Of a DNA stretch of 64,000 nt, positions 16,832-25,575 are shown in pieces. The notes under the pieces are model-generated. The model saw only the letters and a list, made by a program, of their open reading frames with translations. It did not search any database and was not told the DNA's origin. The position numbers and the translations under genes are program-made. The stretch's first letter is position 1; each line of letters begins with the position of its first letter. Source of the stretch: CAVIQK01 sp963644945 (GTDB taxonomy: Bacteria > Bacillota > Clostridia > Christensenellales > DTU072); NCBI GenBank assembly GCA_963644945.1, contig CAVIQK010000003.1:1-64000 (forward strand), read 5' to 3'.

Positions 16832-18328
16832 ATGGACAACCAAAACAACCAACAATCAAATGTCAAAGAGCAAGACATTAGAGAACTTATAAAAATCAGA
16901 TACGATAAACTTGATGCATTGAGAGAAAAGGGTTGCGATCCTTACGAACTCGTCAAGTATGACGTGACCGCAAAGGCACAAGAAGTCTTTGATAATTTTG
17001 AAAATTTCGAAGGAAAAACCGTCTCGATGGCAGGTAGACTCATGTCAAAAAGAGTTATGGGAAAAGCAAGTTTTGCCCACATACAAGATTCGACTGCTAC
17101 CATCCAACTTTACGTGTCAAGAGATGACCTAGGCGAAGAAAATTATGCCGAATTCAAAAAACTCGACATAGGCGATGTTATCGGTATAAAAGGTGTACCT
17201 TTTGTTACCAAAACAGGAGAAAAAACTGTTCACATAACAGAATATACGCTGTTTGCAAAAGCCCTTTTGCCTCTTCCCGAGAAATTCCACGGCTTAAAAG
17301 ACGAGGATCTTCGTTATCGTCAAAGATACGTAGATCTAATCGTCAACCCCGAAGTAAAAGATACCTTCAAAAAACGTAGTGCCATAATTTCGGCTATTCG
17401 TAATTTCCTAGACAATAGAGGATTTATGGAAGTCGAAACTCCTATCCTCAATACAATTGCTGGCGGAGCATCGGCAAGACCGTTCGTTACCCACCACAAC
17501 ACGTTGGACATTGACATGTATCTTCGTATAGCGCCGGAACTTTATCTAAAACGTTTGATTGTAGGTGGTTTTGACAGAGTTTACGAAATGGGTAGACTGT
17601 TTAGAAACGAGGGTATGGACTACAAACACAACCCCGAATTTACCACAGTTGAACTTTATCAAGCCTATTCGGATTACAAAGATATGATGGATCTTACCGA
17701 AGACCTATTTATCGAAGTCGCCGAAAAAGTTTTAGGCACAACCGAAATCGTATATAAAGGCACTCCTATATCGCTAAAAAGAGGTTGGAGAAGAGTGCCT
17801 ATGGCAGACATAGTAAAAGAAGTTACGGGCTTAGACTTCAACAACGAAGATCTCTCGACTCTTATCAAAAAAGCCAATGAAATGGGCGTAGAAATCGATG
17901 AAAATGAATGCTGGGGCAAAGCCCTTTATGAAGTTTTCGACGAAAAGTGCGAAGAAAAACTCATCGATCCTATCTTTATTATAGACTACCCCGTAGAAGT
18001 TTCTCCTCTTGCCAAGAGAAAACCCACCGACAAACGTCTTACGGAAAGATTCGAATTCTTTATTTATGGTAGAGAAATGGGCAATGCCTTCTCCGAACTC
18101 AACGATCCTATAGACCAAAAAGAAAGATTTATGAAACAAGTCGAAGCCAGAAAGAACGGCGATGACGAAGCACAAATGATGGACGAAGATTTCGTCAATG
18201 CATTGTCTTACGGCATGCCCCCTACCGGCGGACTCGGAATAGGTATCGACAGAATGGTTATGCTTTATACGGACAACGATTCAATTAGAGATGTTTTGTT
18301 GTTCCCGACCATGAAACCTAAAAAATAA
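16832..18328 (+). CDS. lysS: Lysyl-tRNA synthetase, class II
   Basis: A 498-residue class II enzyme that charges tRNA-Lys. The N-terminal OB-fold (about 55-150) contains VSMAGRLMSKRVMGKASFAH. The catalytic domain has YRQRYVDLIVN, the motif 2 segment YEMGRLFRNEGMD near residue 250, and motif 3 GLGIGIDRMVML near residue 472. Length is typical. The next gene's ATG follows the stop codon with no gap. Confidence 0.97.
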   Translation: MDNQNNQQSNVKEQDIRELIKIRYDKLDALREKGCDPYELVKYDVTAKAQEVFDNFENFEGKTVSMAGRLMSKRVMGKASFAHIQDSTATIQLYVSRDDLGEENYAEFKKLDIGDVIGIKGVPFVTKTGEKTVHITEYTLFAKALLPLPEKFHGLKDEDLRYRQRYVDLIVNPEVKDTFKKRSAIISAIRNFLDNRGFMEVETPILNTIAGGASARPFVTHHNTLDIDMYLRIAPELYLKRLIVGGFDRVYEMGRLFRNEGMDYKHNPEFTTVELYQAYSDYKDMMDLTEDLFIEVAEKVLGTTEIVYKGTPISLKRGWRRVPMADIVKEVTGLDFNNEDLSTLIKKANEMGVEIDENECWGKALYEVFDEKCEEKLIDPIFIIDYPVEVSPLAKRKPTDKRLTERFEFFIYGREMGNAFSELNDPIDQKERFMKQVEARKNGDDEAQMMDEDFVNALSYGMPPTGGLGIGIDRMVMLYTDNDSIRDVLLFPTMKPKK

Positions 18329-19582
18329 ATGAGCATAAATATTTTCGGTAAAAGTCACGTGTCTTTTCATACTCCCGGACATAGCGGAGAAGCATATAAA
18401 GGACGTGACTTTTTTTTATCCGATGTAACAGAATTGTCTTTTACCGACAATCTGTTGTGTCCAAACGGTAAGATAGAAAAATTAAACGAAGATCTTGCCA
18501 CTATTTATGATGCAGATTTTGCATTTTGTGTTACAAACGGTGCAACCTCTTGCATAACGACTGCCGTATCTTGTTTTAGAGGAACTTGCCTTGTCGTCGG
18601 CAATGCGCACCGATCGTTTTTTAATGTCGCAAGAAAAAATAGAATAAAGGTAGTAATTGCAAGCGATACAAAAAAAGCACGAGAGTATCTTGCTAAAAAT
18701 AAAGTTGATTTTGCTTTTACAACGTACCCCGACTATTTTGGAAGAGATTTAGGGATAAAAGAAATATCCTCACTCCTAAAAGAAAAAGACATCCCCCTAA
18801 TAATCGACTCGGCTCATGGCTCGCATTTTGCTTTAAGCCCAAAACTACCCGATTCGGCTACCGAATACGGCGATTTGGTAATCTATTCTTTACATAAGAC
18901 TTTACCGGTGCTTACAGGTGGAGCAGTTATCGTCGGCAAAAAGCAATACAAAGAAAAAGTCTTTTTAGAACTTATCTCGACACACTCGACATCTCCGTCG
19001 TTCATGACGCTCGAAAGCATTTCTTGGCTAGTTCAAGACTTAGAAAAAGTCAAAAGTGGTTTTGACACTCTTGTTGAAGTGCTAGAAGAATTCAAAAAAG
19101 ATTTAGAAAATACTACCTCGTTTTGTATTAAAACAACAGATGATCCGACAAGAGTTTGTATCGAAAATAAAAACGGAAAAGATATAGGTTATAATCTCGG
19201 TAAGTATTTGGAAACAAAGAACATATATGTAGAAACTTCTTATAAAAGTGGGGTAATTTTAATTACAACTCCTTATAATATGAAACATTTGGGGCTAGTT
19301 GTAGATGCACTGAAAAACGCTCCCGATATAAGAGAAGAAAAGATTTCTACTCCCGAATTTGACGGGATCAAAGTCGTCGAATATACATTGGCCGATTATG
19401 AGGAGATTTCGGTAGAAAATGCTCTCGGAAGAAGACTTTATTTAGAAGTCGGAGCCTACCCTCCGGGGACTCCCTCGTACTTCTTCGGAGATATAATAGA
19501 CGAGCAATTTATCTCCTTTTTTAGAGAACATGAAAACTTTCTTTTCGGTGCTTGTAAGGGAAAGATTTTCGTGTTAAAATAA
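18329..19582 (+). CDS. Orn/Lys/Arg decarboxylase-family PLP enzyme (YaaO-like)
   Basis: A 417-residue fold-type I PLP enzyme. FHTPGHSG near residue 13 and SDVTEL are hallmarks of the Orn/Lys/Arg decarboxylase major domain. Asp160 and His163 (IIDSAHGSHF) contact the cofactor, and Lys190 (SLHKTLPVLTGGA) is the Schiff-base lysine. It is shorter than most members (about 470-490), mainly in the C-terminal domain. Position before tmk and holB matches Bacillus yaaO, whose substrate is not firmly known; adjacency to lysS makes lysine, arginine or ornithine the obvious candidates. It begins directly after the lysS stop, with no good RBS, so translation is probably coupled. Confidence 0.85.
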   Translation: MSINIFGKSHVSFHTPGHSGEAYKGRDFFLSDVTELSFTDNLLCPNGKIEKLNEDLATIYDADFAFCVTNGATSCITTAVSCFRGTCLVVGNAHRSFFNVARKNRIKVVIASDTKKAREYLAKNKVDFAFTTYPDYFGRDLGIKEISSLLKEKDIPLIIDSAHGSHFALSPKLPDSATEYGDLVIYSLHKTLPVLTGGAVIVGKKQYKEKVFLELISTHSTSPSFMTLESISWLVQDLEKVKSGFDTLVEVLEEFKKDLENTTSFCIKTTDDPTRVCIENKNGKDIGYNLGKYLETKNIYVETSYKSGVILITTPYNMKHLGLVVDALKNAPDIREEKISTPEFDGIKVVEYTLADYEEISVENALGRRLYLEVGAYPPGTPSYFFGDIIDEQFISFFREHENFLFGACKGKIFVLK

Positions 19583-19606
19583 CTAGTATTAGGAGCAATT
19601 TATCTC

Positions 19607-20233
19607 ATGGAAAAAGGTTTTTTTATTACTCTCGAAGGCTGTGAAGGCGTCGGCAAATCTACTCAATTAAAATTTCTAAAAGAATATCTTGACGGCTTAG
19701 GTAGAGAGATTGTATATACCAGAGAACCGGGTGGCACCCCTCTTGCCGAGAAAATTAGAGAACTTATTCTTACCGAAAACATGGGAGCATTGACCGAAGC
19801 ATATTTGTTCGCAACGGCAAGGATGGAACATATAAACAATGTTATTCGCCCCGCAATTGATCGAGGTGCCGTTGTTTTATGCGATCGCTACATCGACAGT
19901 AGTTTTGCATACCAAGGTTTTGCGAGAAATTTAGGACTTGAAAAAGTCAAAGAAATCAATTTCTACGCATTGGAAAATTGCATGCCCGACCTTACCATAT
20001 TTTTAGATATGGATCCCAATGCTTCATTCAGAAAGCAGTCCGGAAAACACATCGATAACGACAGAATGGAAAACGAAACAAAAGAATTCCATTCAAAAGT
20101 CTATGAAGGATTCAAAAGTTTACAAAAGGAATACCCCGATAGAATTGTGGCTGTTGTTCCGCAAGAAGAAAAGACAGAAACTGCCCGACTCATTAGGGAA
20201 GCCGTAGAAGGAAGAATGAAGCAATGTCGCTGA
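19607..20233 (+). CDS. tmk: Thymidylate kinase
   Basis: A 208-residue kinase that converts dTMP to dTDP for DNA synthesis. P-loop EGCEGVGKSTQ (residues 10-20), TREPGGTPLAEKIREL and the DRYIDSSFAYQG segment are the family signatures. The lid region is the Gly-type: SGKHIDNDRME in place of the Arg-rich RxxxR segment. Length is normal. It overlaps holB by 10 nt, consistent with the conserved tmk-holB replication gene cluster. Confidence 0.96.
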   Translation: MEKGFFITLEGCEGVGKSTQLKFLKEYLDGLGREIVYTREPGGTPLAEKIRELILTENMGALTEAYLFATARMEHINNVIRPAIDRGAVVLCDRYIDSSFAYQGFARNLGLEKVKEINFYALENCMPDLTIFLDMDPNASFRKQSGKHIDNDRMENETKEFHSKVYEGFKSLQKEYPDRIVAVVPQEEKTETARLIREAVEGRMKQCR

Positions 20234-21183
20234 TTCGATCTACAGATGCATACAAAGAAATAAAGAAAGACATAAAAAGTGGACAACTTTCTCATGCTTA
20301 TGTCGTGTTTTCTGCCGATACCGAAGCCGTCGATCAACTGTTTTTGACGGTAGCCGAGGAGATTTCTTGTAAAAACGGCGGTTGCGGAGAATGTGAAACA
20401 TGTTCTCTTATTCTCGAAAAGGCTCACCCCGACGTCAAATTTATCGACGGAGGTCAACTTAACGCCGAAAAAACAAGACAACTTATAGACGATACTTATC
20501 TAAAAGGTGCAAAACAAGAAAGAAAATTATATTTTATAGAAAACGGCGAAAATTTAGATCCGAGAGGTCAAAATATTTTGCTTAAAACTTTCGAGGAACC
20601 ACCCGAAAATGTCGTGATTTTTATATCTGCTTCGAACGATGCTTCGCTACTTCAAACCATAAAATCAAGAGCGAAAAAACTCTATATTTCTCCGTTCAAG
20701 AGATCCGATCTTATTGACGAACTTATAGAAGAAGGTGTCCCCGAGGAAGATGCAGAGACTGTTGCAATGTCGTCTGCGGGGAGTTATACAAGAGCAAAAA
20801 ATCTTTTGTCCAACCAAAAGTTTTTGGAGTTATACGAAAGAGTTTTTGATATGATGACCAAAATAAAAAAGTCCCCCGATGTCGCAGAATATTTGCAGGA
20901 CAGCATGTGGAACAAAGACAATATAAATATGACACTCGATTTTGTCGAACTTATTTTGAGCGACGTCCTAAATTACGTGAGCGGTAATGTGGATGACATA
21001 TATATGGACGATAGACGAGATTTGTCGGTAATAGCCGACGGATTTTCACCGGTTAGTACCGCAATGGCGGTGAAAAGAGTAAATGCTGCAAGAGAAAAAG
21101 TAAACCTAAATCTATCTCTTACAACGGTTGCGGAAACATTATTATTTGAAATTTTGGAGGCTAAATATAAATGGCAACGTTAA
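20224..21183 (+). CDS. holB: DNA polymerase III subunit delta' (HolB)
   Basis: A 319-residue clamp-loader subunit of the AAA+ fold. It keeps the zinc ribbon Cys49, Cys54, Cys57 and Cys60 (CKNGGCGECETC), sensor-type segments (ILLKTFEEPPENVVIFI) and SRAKKLYISPF. The P-loop position, after LSHAYVVFS, reads ADTEAVDQ instead of G-x-x-G-x-G-K, so it probably does not bind ATP there; E. coli delta' is likewise non-catalytic. It overlaps tmk and the following PSP1 gene, which supports coupled expression. Divergence is high but context is decisive. Confidence 0.9.
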   Translation: MSLIRSTDAYKEIKKDIKSGQLSHAYVVFSADTEAVDQLFLTVAEEISCKNGGCGECETCSLILEKAHPDVKFIDGGQLNAEKTRQLIDDTYLKGAKQERKLYFIENGENLDPRGQNILLKTFEEPPENVVIFISASNDASLLQTIKSRAKKLYISPFKRSDLIDELIEEGVPEEDAETVAMSSAGSYTRAKNLLSNQKFLELYERVFDMMTKIKKSPDVAEYLQDSMWNKDNINMTLDFVELILSDVLNYVSGNVDDIYMDDRRDLSVIADGFSPVSTAMAVKRVNAAREKVNLNLSLTTVAETLLFEILEAKYKWQR

Positions 21184-22049
21184 TAGTTGGTGTAAAACTG
21201 GGAGGAAACGCAAAAACTTATTATTTCTCCCCTAAAAACGAAACTTTTGCCGAAGGCGACGGAGTTATTGTCGAAACTGTTCGTGGAGTAGAATACGGCA
21301 CAGTGGCAATAGCCAATAAAGAAGTCGATGATAAAGAAGTTGTCCAACCGCTAAAAGAGGTTATTAGAAAGGCAACGGAAGAAGACAAATCTCAACACGA
21401 GAAAAATATCAAAGAAAGAGACAACCTCATGCGCACCACAATGAAAAAGGTGGCGGACAGATCTCTTGAAATGAAAATAGTCGATGCCGAATATACGTTT
21501 GACCGTTCAAAAATCATAGTATATTTTACCGCAGAAGGCAGAGTTGATTTTAGAGAATTGGTAAAAGACTTGGCGTCGGCGTTCCATGTAAGAATAGAAC
21601 TTCGTCAAATCTACGAAAGAGACGACATAAAAATGAGAGGAGCGCTCGCCCCTTGCGGAAGACCGTGTTGTTGTGGCTCATTTTTGCAAAATTATGACAA
21701 GGTGTCCATCAAGATGGCAAAACTTCAAGGTTTGTCGCTAAACCCCACCAAAATAAACGGTGTATGCGGAAAGTTGATGTGCTGTCTTAGATTCGAAAAC
21801 GATTTTTATGCGGAAAGAATGAAAGAGATGCCTAAGGTCGGTTCCAAAGTGACAACTCCCGACGGACAAGGCACCGCTTATTCCAACGATATATTCAAAG
21901 AAGAAGTCAAAGTCAAGTTTGTGGACAAAGACGGCGGGGTCGAATATAAGATCTATCCCGTAGGCGAACTTCAAGGTTTTTCGAGATCTTCAATAGAAGA
22001 AGTCGACGGAGGAGAAGATCAACTTTCCGAAGACTATAAAAACGATTGA
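21171..22049 (+). CDS. ricT: PSP1-domain protein RicT/YaaT
   Basis: A 292-residue PSP1-domain protein. In Bacillus, YaaT (RicT) works with RicA and RicF in an iron-sulfur-containing complex that aids RNase Y-dependent mRNA maturation. The Cys-rich stretches typical of the family are present: PCGRPCCCGSF (Cys162, 166-168) and CGKLMCCLRFEN (Cys199, 204, 205). The N-terminus VGVKLGGNAKTYYFSP is also typical. The ATG at 21171 lies inside holB (13-nt overlap) and follows GGAGG. The C-terminal ~30 residues are acidic. No ricA or ricF homologue lies nearby. Confidence 0.92.
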   Translation: MATLIVGVKLGGNAKTYYFSPKNETFAEGDGVIVETVRGVEYGTVAIANKEVDDKEVVQPLKEVIRKATEEDKSQHEKNIKERDNLMRTTMKKVADRSLEMKIVDAEYTFDRSKIIVYFTAEGRVDFRELVKDLASAFHVRIELRQIYERDDIKMRGALAPCGRPCCCGSFLQNYDKVSIKMAKLQGLSLNPTKINGVCGKLMCCLRFENDFYAERMKEMPKVGSKVTTPDGQGTAYSNDIFKEEVKVKFVDKDGGVEYKIYPVGELQGFSRSSIEEVDGGEDQLSEDYKND

Positions 22050-22074
22050 CACTTTTTGAATAAAGAGTTAATAT
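22046..22074 (+). promoter_or_regulatory. Strong promoter of the ferredoxin gene
   Basis: A full-consensus TTGACA (22046-22051), overlapping the ricT stop codon, and TAATAT (22069-22074) are separated by 17 bp. Transcription would start near 22081, within an inverted repeat described separately. Confidence 0.7.
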
Positions 22075-22092
22075 AAATTTACAAAATTTATA
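22072..22092. promoter_or_regulatory. Perfect 9-bp inverted repeat at the ferredoxin transcription start
   Basis: TATAAATTT (22072-22080), a 3-nt centre (ACA) and AAATTTATA (22084-22092). It overlaps the -10 box and the expected start site, the classical place for a repressor site. It is built only of A and T, so chance symmetry is possible. Confidence 0.35.
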
Positions 22093-22116
22093 AAAATTTT
22101 AAGGAGAAGTACTATT

Positions 22117-22287
22117 ATGGCATATCAAATTACAGATAAATGTGTTTGTTGCGGTTGCTGCGAAGCAGAATGTCCTTTTACAGCGATTTCCCTCGGCGAT
22201 GACAAATATGTTATCAACGAAGAAGTCTGCCAAAGCTGTGGAATGTGCGCATCAGTGTGTCCTAACGATGCAATCCTTCCCGACTAA
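22117..22287 (+). CDS. 2[4Fe-4S] ferredoxin
   Basis: A 56-residue electron carrier of the clostridial type. Two cluster motifs are complete: Cys9-x2-Cys12-x2-Cys15-x3-Cys19-Pro, and Cys38-x2-Cys41-x2-Cys44-x3-Cys48-Pro. Cys11 and Cys14 are extra cysteines in the first motif. Length is typical of clostridial ferredoxins. The AAGGAG RBS lies 10 nt before the ATG, a strong promoter precedes it and a strong terminator follows, so it is a single-gene, probably highly expressed unit. It implies anaerobic, ferredoxin-based metabolism. Confidence 0.96.
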   Translation: MAYQITDKCVCCGCCEAECPFTAISLGDDKYVINEEVCQSCGMCASVCPNDAILPD

Positions 22288-22344
22288 GTTTTCGCTGGCA
22301 TAGTGTAAGAGATTTTAATCTCGATACTGCAAAGAAAACAAAAG

Positions 22345-22371
22345 AAAAAGGAGCAATTTTGCTCCTTTTTT
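22345..22371. terminator. Bidirectional terminator between ferredoxin and the GH18 gene
   Basis: AAAAAGGAGCAA and TTGCTCCTTTTT form a near-perfect hairpin flanked by A and T runs, so it can end transcription in both directions. It lies 58 nt after the ferredoxin stop and 11 nt after the stop of the convergent GH18 gene. Confidence 0.85.
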
Positions 22372-22381
22372 AATTTAATTT

Positions 22382-23455
22382 TTAATCGCCTATTGCCTCG
22401 TAAGCGGCATTTATCAATTCATAGTTTCTGTCACCTACTAAGTTCCAACAAAACACTCCGCCGTATCCGCAAGTGCTAACAAGTTTTGCTTTTTTCTTGA
22501 TGAGTTTTGCGGTATCGAAAGAGTGGTGCATAGTGTCATTATATGCATAACTTTCGTTTTCGGTCTCAACAAGAGTCAAAGTCTTGTTGTCGACAGCATC
22601 CATGATGTCTTGATAATGCCAATAGTCTTGTCCTTCGGTAGCGCATCTAGAATAATAAGGAAGACCGACATTTAATTTTAGTTTGTCAAAACCCGAAAGA
22701 TAAGCAAAATACATAGAATTACGTGTTTTGTCATAAGGAGTATGTGATTCCATGCCGTAGTCGTAGGTCATAACATTGACGAAAGTCAACGATTTATTAA
22801 GACTCGATACGTCAAGATGTGTGATCATGTTGGGCCAAGCCGAAATCGCACAAGAAAGAACGGCATCCTCGCCCAAAGTTTCTCTTAGTTGCGCCATAAG
22901 TCTTGCGTGATCCTTACAACAAGTATTGCATCCGCCTATATCGGGATATTCCCAATCGACGTCGAATCCGTCCAAATCATATTTTTCCATCCACGCCTTG
23001 CAACCTTCTGCAAATTTTTTACGTGTTGCTTCGGTTTTACTCATCTTGCAAAACGGACCTTTGCCAAAAGCAACCGTTAATTTTATGTTAGGGAAATTGG
23101 TTTTTAGATAGTTAGAAACCATTTCAAGTTGAGTGTTTTCAGATTTTTCTACGACGTCATAACTATTGGTTTCTTCGTTGTAAACTTCATCAAAAAACAT
23201 TGGTACCATATCTTCTTCGGACACTTTGGCAAAAGAAAATATAATATGAGTGTATTTGTCGAACTCCATATTTTTGAGATCTTCTTCGCTTTTAAACGAG
23301 TGTTGTGTAAGATATGCGACGAATCTAGCGGTTTTTGTAGTAGGTTTTTCGCCGTCGAAATATAGGCCGACGAAAACTGATGCAAATACCGCTCCGATGA
23401 ATACAAGAATAATTATTGTTGCGATAATAGAATTTTTGATTTGAAATTTTAACAT
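22382..23455 (-). CDS. Membrane-anchored glycoside hydrolase family 18 protein
   Basis: A 357-residue protein with a single N-terminal hydrophobic helix (residues 9-32) and an extracellular GH18 barrel. The active-site motif LDGFDVDWEYP is intact, with Asp165, Asp167 and the catalytic acid Glu169. Other family features are TVAFGKGPF (strand 3), VNVMTYDYGM (the Met-x-Tyr-Asp segment) and YGGVFCWNLVGD near the end. GH18 enzymes cleave beta-1,4-GlcNAc linkages in chitin, N-glycans or peptidoglycan-like substrates. Short size suggests an endo-glucosaminidase or spore/cell-wall type instead of a full chitinase. The GAGGATC RBS supports the start. It is a monocistronic minus-strand unit amid plus-strand genes. 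Confidence 0.88.
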   Translation of the reverse strand: MLKFQIKNSIIATIIILVFIGAVFASVFVGLYFDGEKPTTKTARFVAYLTQHSFKSEEDLKNMEFDKYTHIIFSFAKVSEEDMVPMFFDEVYNEETNSYDVVEKSENTQLEMVSNYLKTNFPNIKLTVAFGKGPFCKMSKTEATRKKFAEGCKAWMEKYDLDGFDVDWEYPDIGGCNTCCKDHARLMAQLRETLGEDAVLSCAISAWPNMITHLDVSSLNKSLTFVNVMTYDYGMESHTPYDKTRNSMYFAYLSGFDKLKLNVGLPYYSRCATEGQDYWHYQDIMDAVDNKTLTLVETENESYAYNDTMHHSFDTAKLIKKKAKLVSTCGYGGVFCWNLVGDRNYELINAAYEAIGD

Positions 23456-23483
23456 AAATGATCCTCGCTACTGTAATAAATAT

Positions 23484-23512
23484 ATTATACCATGTAAAAA
23501 AGCATGCAACAA
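23484..23512 (-). promoter_or_regulatory. Promoter of the GH18 gene
   Basis: On the minus strand, TTGTTG (23512-23507) and TATAAT (23489-23484) with 17-bp spacing, 28 nt before the ATG. Confidence 0.75.
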
Positions 23513-23596
23513 GAAGCAAAAATTTAATGTTATTATAAGGATCAAAGCATATAAATAATATAGACATTTAGAAAAGTAAAGGATTTTTGTATATAC

Positions 23597-23625
23597 TTTA
23601 CGAAAATCAAAATTTATGTAATAAT
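23597..23625 (+). promoter_or_regulatory. Possible promoter of the first CPBP gene
   Basis: TTTACG (23597-23602) and TAATAA (23619-23624) with 16-bp spacing. The -10 ends 8 nt before the annotated ATG and no Shine-Dalgarno site is visible, so if used it would give a nearly leaderless mRNA. An earlier start of transcription further upstream is possible. Confidence 0.25.
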
Positions 23626-23632
23626 AAAGAAC

Positions 23633-24544
23633 ATGGATAAAAAAGAAAGAGTCCCCTTCAAATCGTGGGACGCCGGCATTATTTTGGGGGCAACTTACCT
23701 TTTAGGCAGTATTATCTCGATTGTTTTGAACCCTCTTATTTCTAAATATCCGAATTTTTCGGCAGATGTTTCTTATGCCATAATACCGATTACAACGGCA
23801 ATAATTCTTTTGGTGTACGGACTGATATTAAAAAAAGATTTCGGATTTACTGTCGGGAAAAACAGCATAAAACCTATATCGCTTATTCTTTCGCCGTTCG
23901 CAGGGATAGGCCTTCTTGCAATGTTGATGATATTCAACTACGTGGCAGTCTATATCGGGAATTCGCTAGGAGTAGAAATGACTGTGACAATCCCGTCCCT
24001 CGATACTCCTCTAGAATGGGTTTTGGCAATTTTATCCATTTGCGTATTGCCATCCCTTACGGAAGAAACGGTGTTTAGAGGAATATTCCTTTCGTCTGCG
24101 GAAAACGGCGGCACGATTGTTGCCATATTCTTTTCGGCAATGTCGTTTGCTTTATTTCATTTCAACTTGGCTCAGTTCGTATATCCCCTTGTTTACGGCA
24201 CAATGCTAGCGATAGTTGCAAGAAAAACCGGCTCTACCATATACGGAATGATAATGCATTTTGTCAACAATTTGACTACACTGGTATTGACAAAAACCGG
24301 CTGGATCTCTTTTCTTGACACTTTCTCGTGGGAAAACATCGGAATACTTTTTGCAATATGTCTATTAGGTTTTGGAGTATTTACGGTGTCGTTTTTGTTT
24401 ATGACAAAACCTATTGAACCCAAAAAATATATAAAACTAAAAGACGGTACATTGACAGGCTCTGAAAAACTCGGAATTTATCTAACTCTTGCAGTGCTTT
24501 TGGTCGTTTGGCTTGCAATGATCATCTATAATGTGGTAAAATAA
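23633..24544 (+). CDS. CPBP-family intramembrane metalloprotease
   Basis: A 303-residue membrane protein with about eight hydrophobic segments. The CPBP (CAAX protease/bacteriocin-processing, ABI) motifs are present in order: EETVFRGIFLSS (Glu-Glu-x3-Arg) near residue 142, FALFHFNLAQF near 170, and MIMHFVNN near 206, giving the metal-binding Glu and His residues. Members process peptides or act in bacteriocin self-immunity. The next gene, 5 nt downstream, is a second member, so this may be a functional pair. RBS is weak. Confidence 0.9.
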   Translation: MDKKERVPFKSWDAGIILGATYLLGSIISIVLNPLISKYPNFSADVSYAIIPITTAIILLVYGLILKKDFGFTVGKNSIKPISLILSPFAGIGLLAMLMIFNYVAVYIGNSLGVEMTVTIPSLDTPLEWVLAILSICVLPSLTEETVFRGIFLSSAENGGTIVAIFFSAMSFALFHFNLAQFVYPLVYGTMLAIVARKTGSTIYGMIMHFVNNLTTLVLTKTGWISFLDTFSWENIGILFAICLLGFGVFTVSFLFMTKPIEPKKYIKLKDGTLTGSEKLGIYLTLAVLLVVWLAMIIYNVVK

Positions 24545-24549
24545 CAACA

Positions 24550-25575
24550 ATGTCAAGAAAAAGTAGATTATATTTAATATATTTAATACCCGCAATGTTA
24601 TTTCTCGTGTTGAGATACGTTGTGTCCGTCCTACCGCTTGCAGACAATTATGTAGAGTGGATTTTTTCGTTTTGTTCTCAAATAGTGCTTAATTTAGGAC
24701 TAACATTTATTTTGTTTTTTGCCATGAACAAGAACAAAAAAATCGGCTCATTTACCGATACTTTCTACTTAAAACGCCCTAAAAAACTTTCAAGTAGCGA
24801 AATTGTTTTGATATTGGTTTTACCGTTTATTGTGAGATATGCATCCATCGGAGTAAGTTATTTCACGCAAATCGTGTTGCTTAATACGGGCTTTACGACC
24901 GTATCGGGAGCGGGGACCATTTACAGTTCCACGGGAGTTTTCTTGATGGAAATTTTGACAACTGCAGTATTTCCTTGTGTATGCGAAGAAGTATACAACA
25001 GAGGTCTTCTTTTGTCTGCCCTTGACGACAAACCCGACGGAATCGGAAAAGTCCTTTTGATGGGACTTATGTTTGGCTTATTTCACCAAAATATCCAACA
25101 ATTCTTATACACATTCTTTGCAGGTTGTGTGTTTGCCGTAGTTGCAATGCGGACAAAGAGCATTATTCCTTGTATGTATATGCACTTTGTCAACAATTTC
25201 TTGGCGGTGTTTTTCGACTACTGTTCGCAAAAAGGCACATTTATAGGTGGACTTTACGATTATTTTTACGAAACCATATTCTCTCAATTTTTCTTTATCG
25301 TAATTTTGAGTTTTATCGGAGCATTTGTCTTGGTGGTGTATATATGCCAAAAACTTATGCTTCGCAATAAAATAGAAAAAGCCATTGAAAAACCCATTGT
25401 TTTTGACAAAGAAATAGACTTTTTCTCGTTGGCGTCAAGGAATATGGACGATGACACCATGGTCGTAGAAGTAGAACAAAAATCGACGTTTGCCGATGTC
25501 GGCTTTTTGGTGGCAACCATTGTCGTCACTGCCGTTTCTACAATAATGACATATATTTGGGGCATGTTGCGATGA
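24550..25575 (+). CDS. CPBP-family intramembrane metalloprotease (second copy)
   Basis: A 341-residue membrane protein with the same motif order as its neighbour: CEEVYNRGLLLSA (Glu-Glu-x3-Arg), FGLFHQNIQQF and MYMHFVNNFLA. It has an extra C-terminal portion: a charged segment of about 45 residues and one last hydrophobic helix (ATIVVTAVSTIMTYIWG). The two proteins are clearly related but diverged, so this is an old tandem duplication. Its 3' end overlaps tadA by 4 nt. Substrate unknown. Confidence 0.88.
   Translation: MSRKSRLYLIYLIPAMLFLVLRYVVSVLPLADNYVEWIFSFCSQIVLNLGLTFILFFAMNKNKKIGSFTDTFYLKRPKKLSSSEIVLILVLPFIVRYASIGVSYFTQIVLLNTGFTTVSGAGTIYSSTGVFLMEILTTAVFPCVCEEVYNRGLLLSALDDKPDGIGKVLLMGLMFGLFHQNIQQFLYTFFAGCVFAVVAMRTKSIIPCMYMHFVNNFLAVFFDYCSQKGTFIGGLYDYFYETIFSQFFFIVILSFIGAFVLVVYICQKLMLRNKIEKAIEKPIVFDKEIDFFSLASRNMDDDTMVVEVEQKSTFADVGFLVATIVVTAVSTIMTYIWGMLR

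Noticed and set aside
22288..22344. Small gene or RNA after ferredoxin
   Set aside because: Only a weak GAGATTTTAATCTC symmetry is seen before the terminator; nothing supports a gene.
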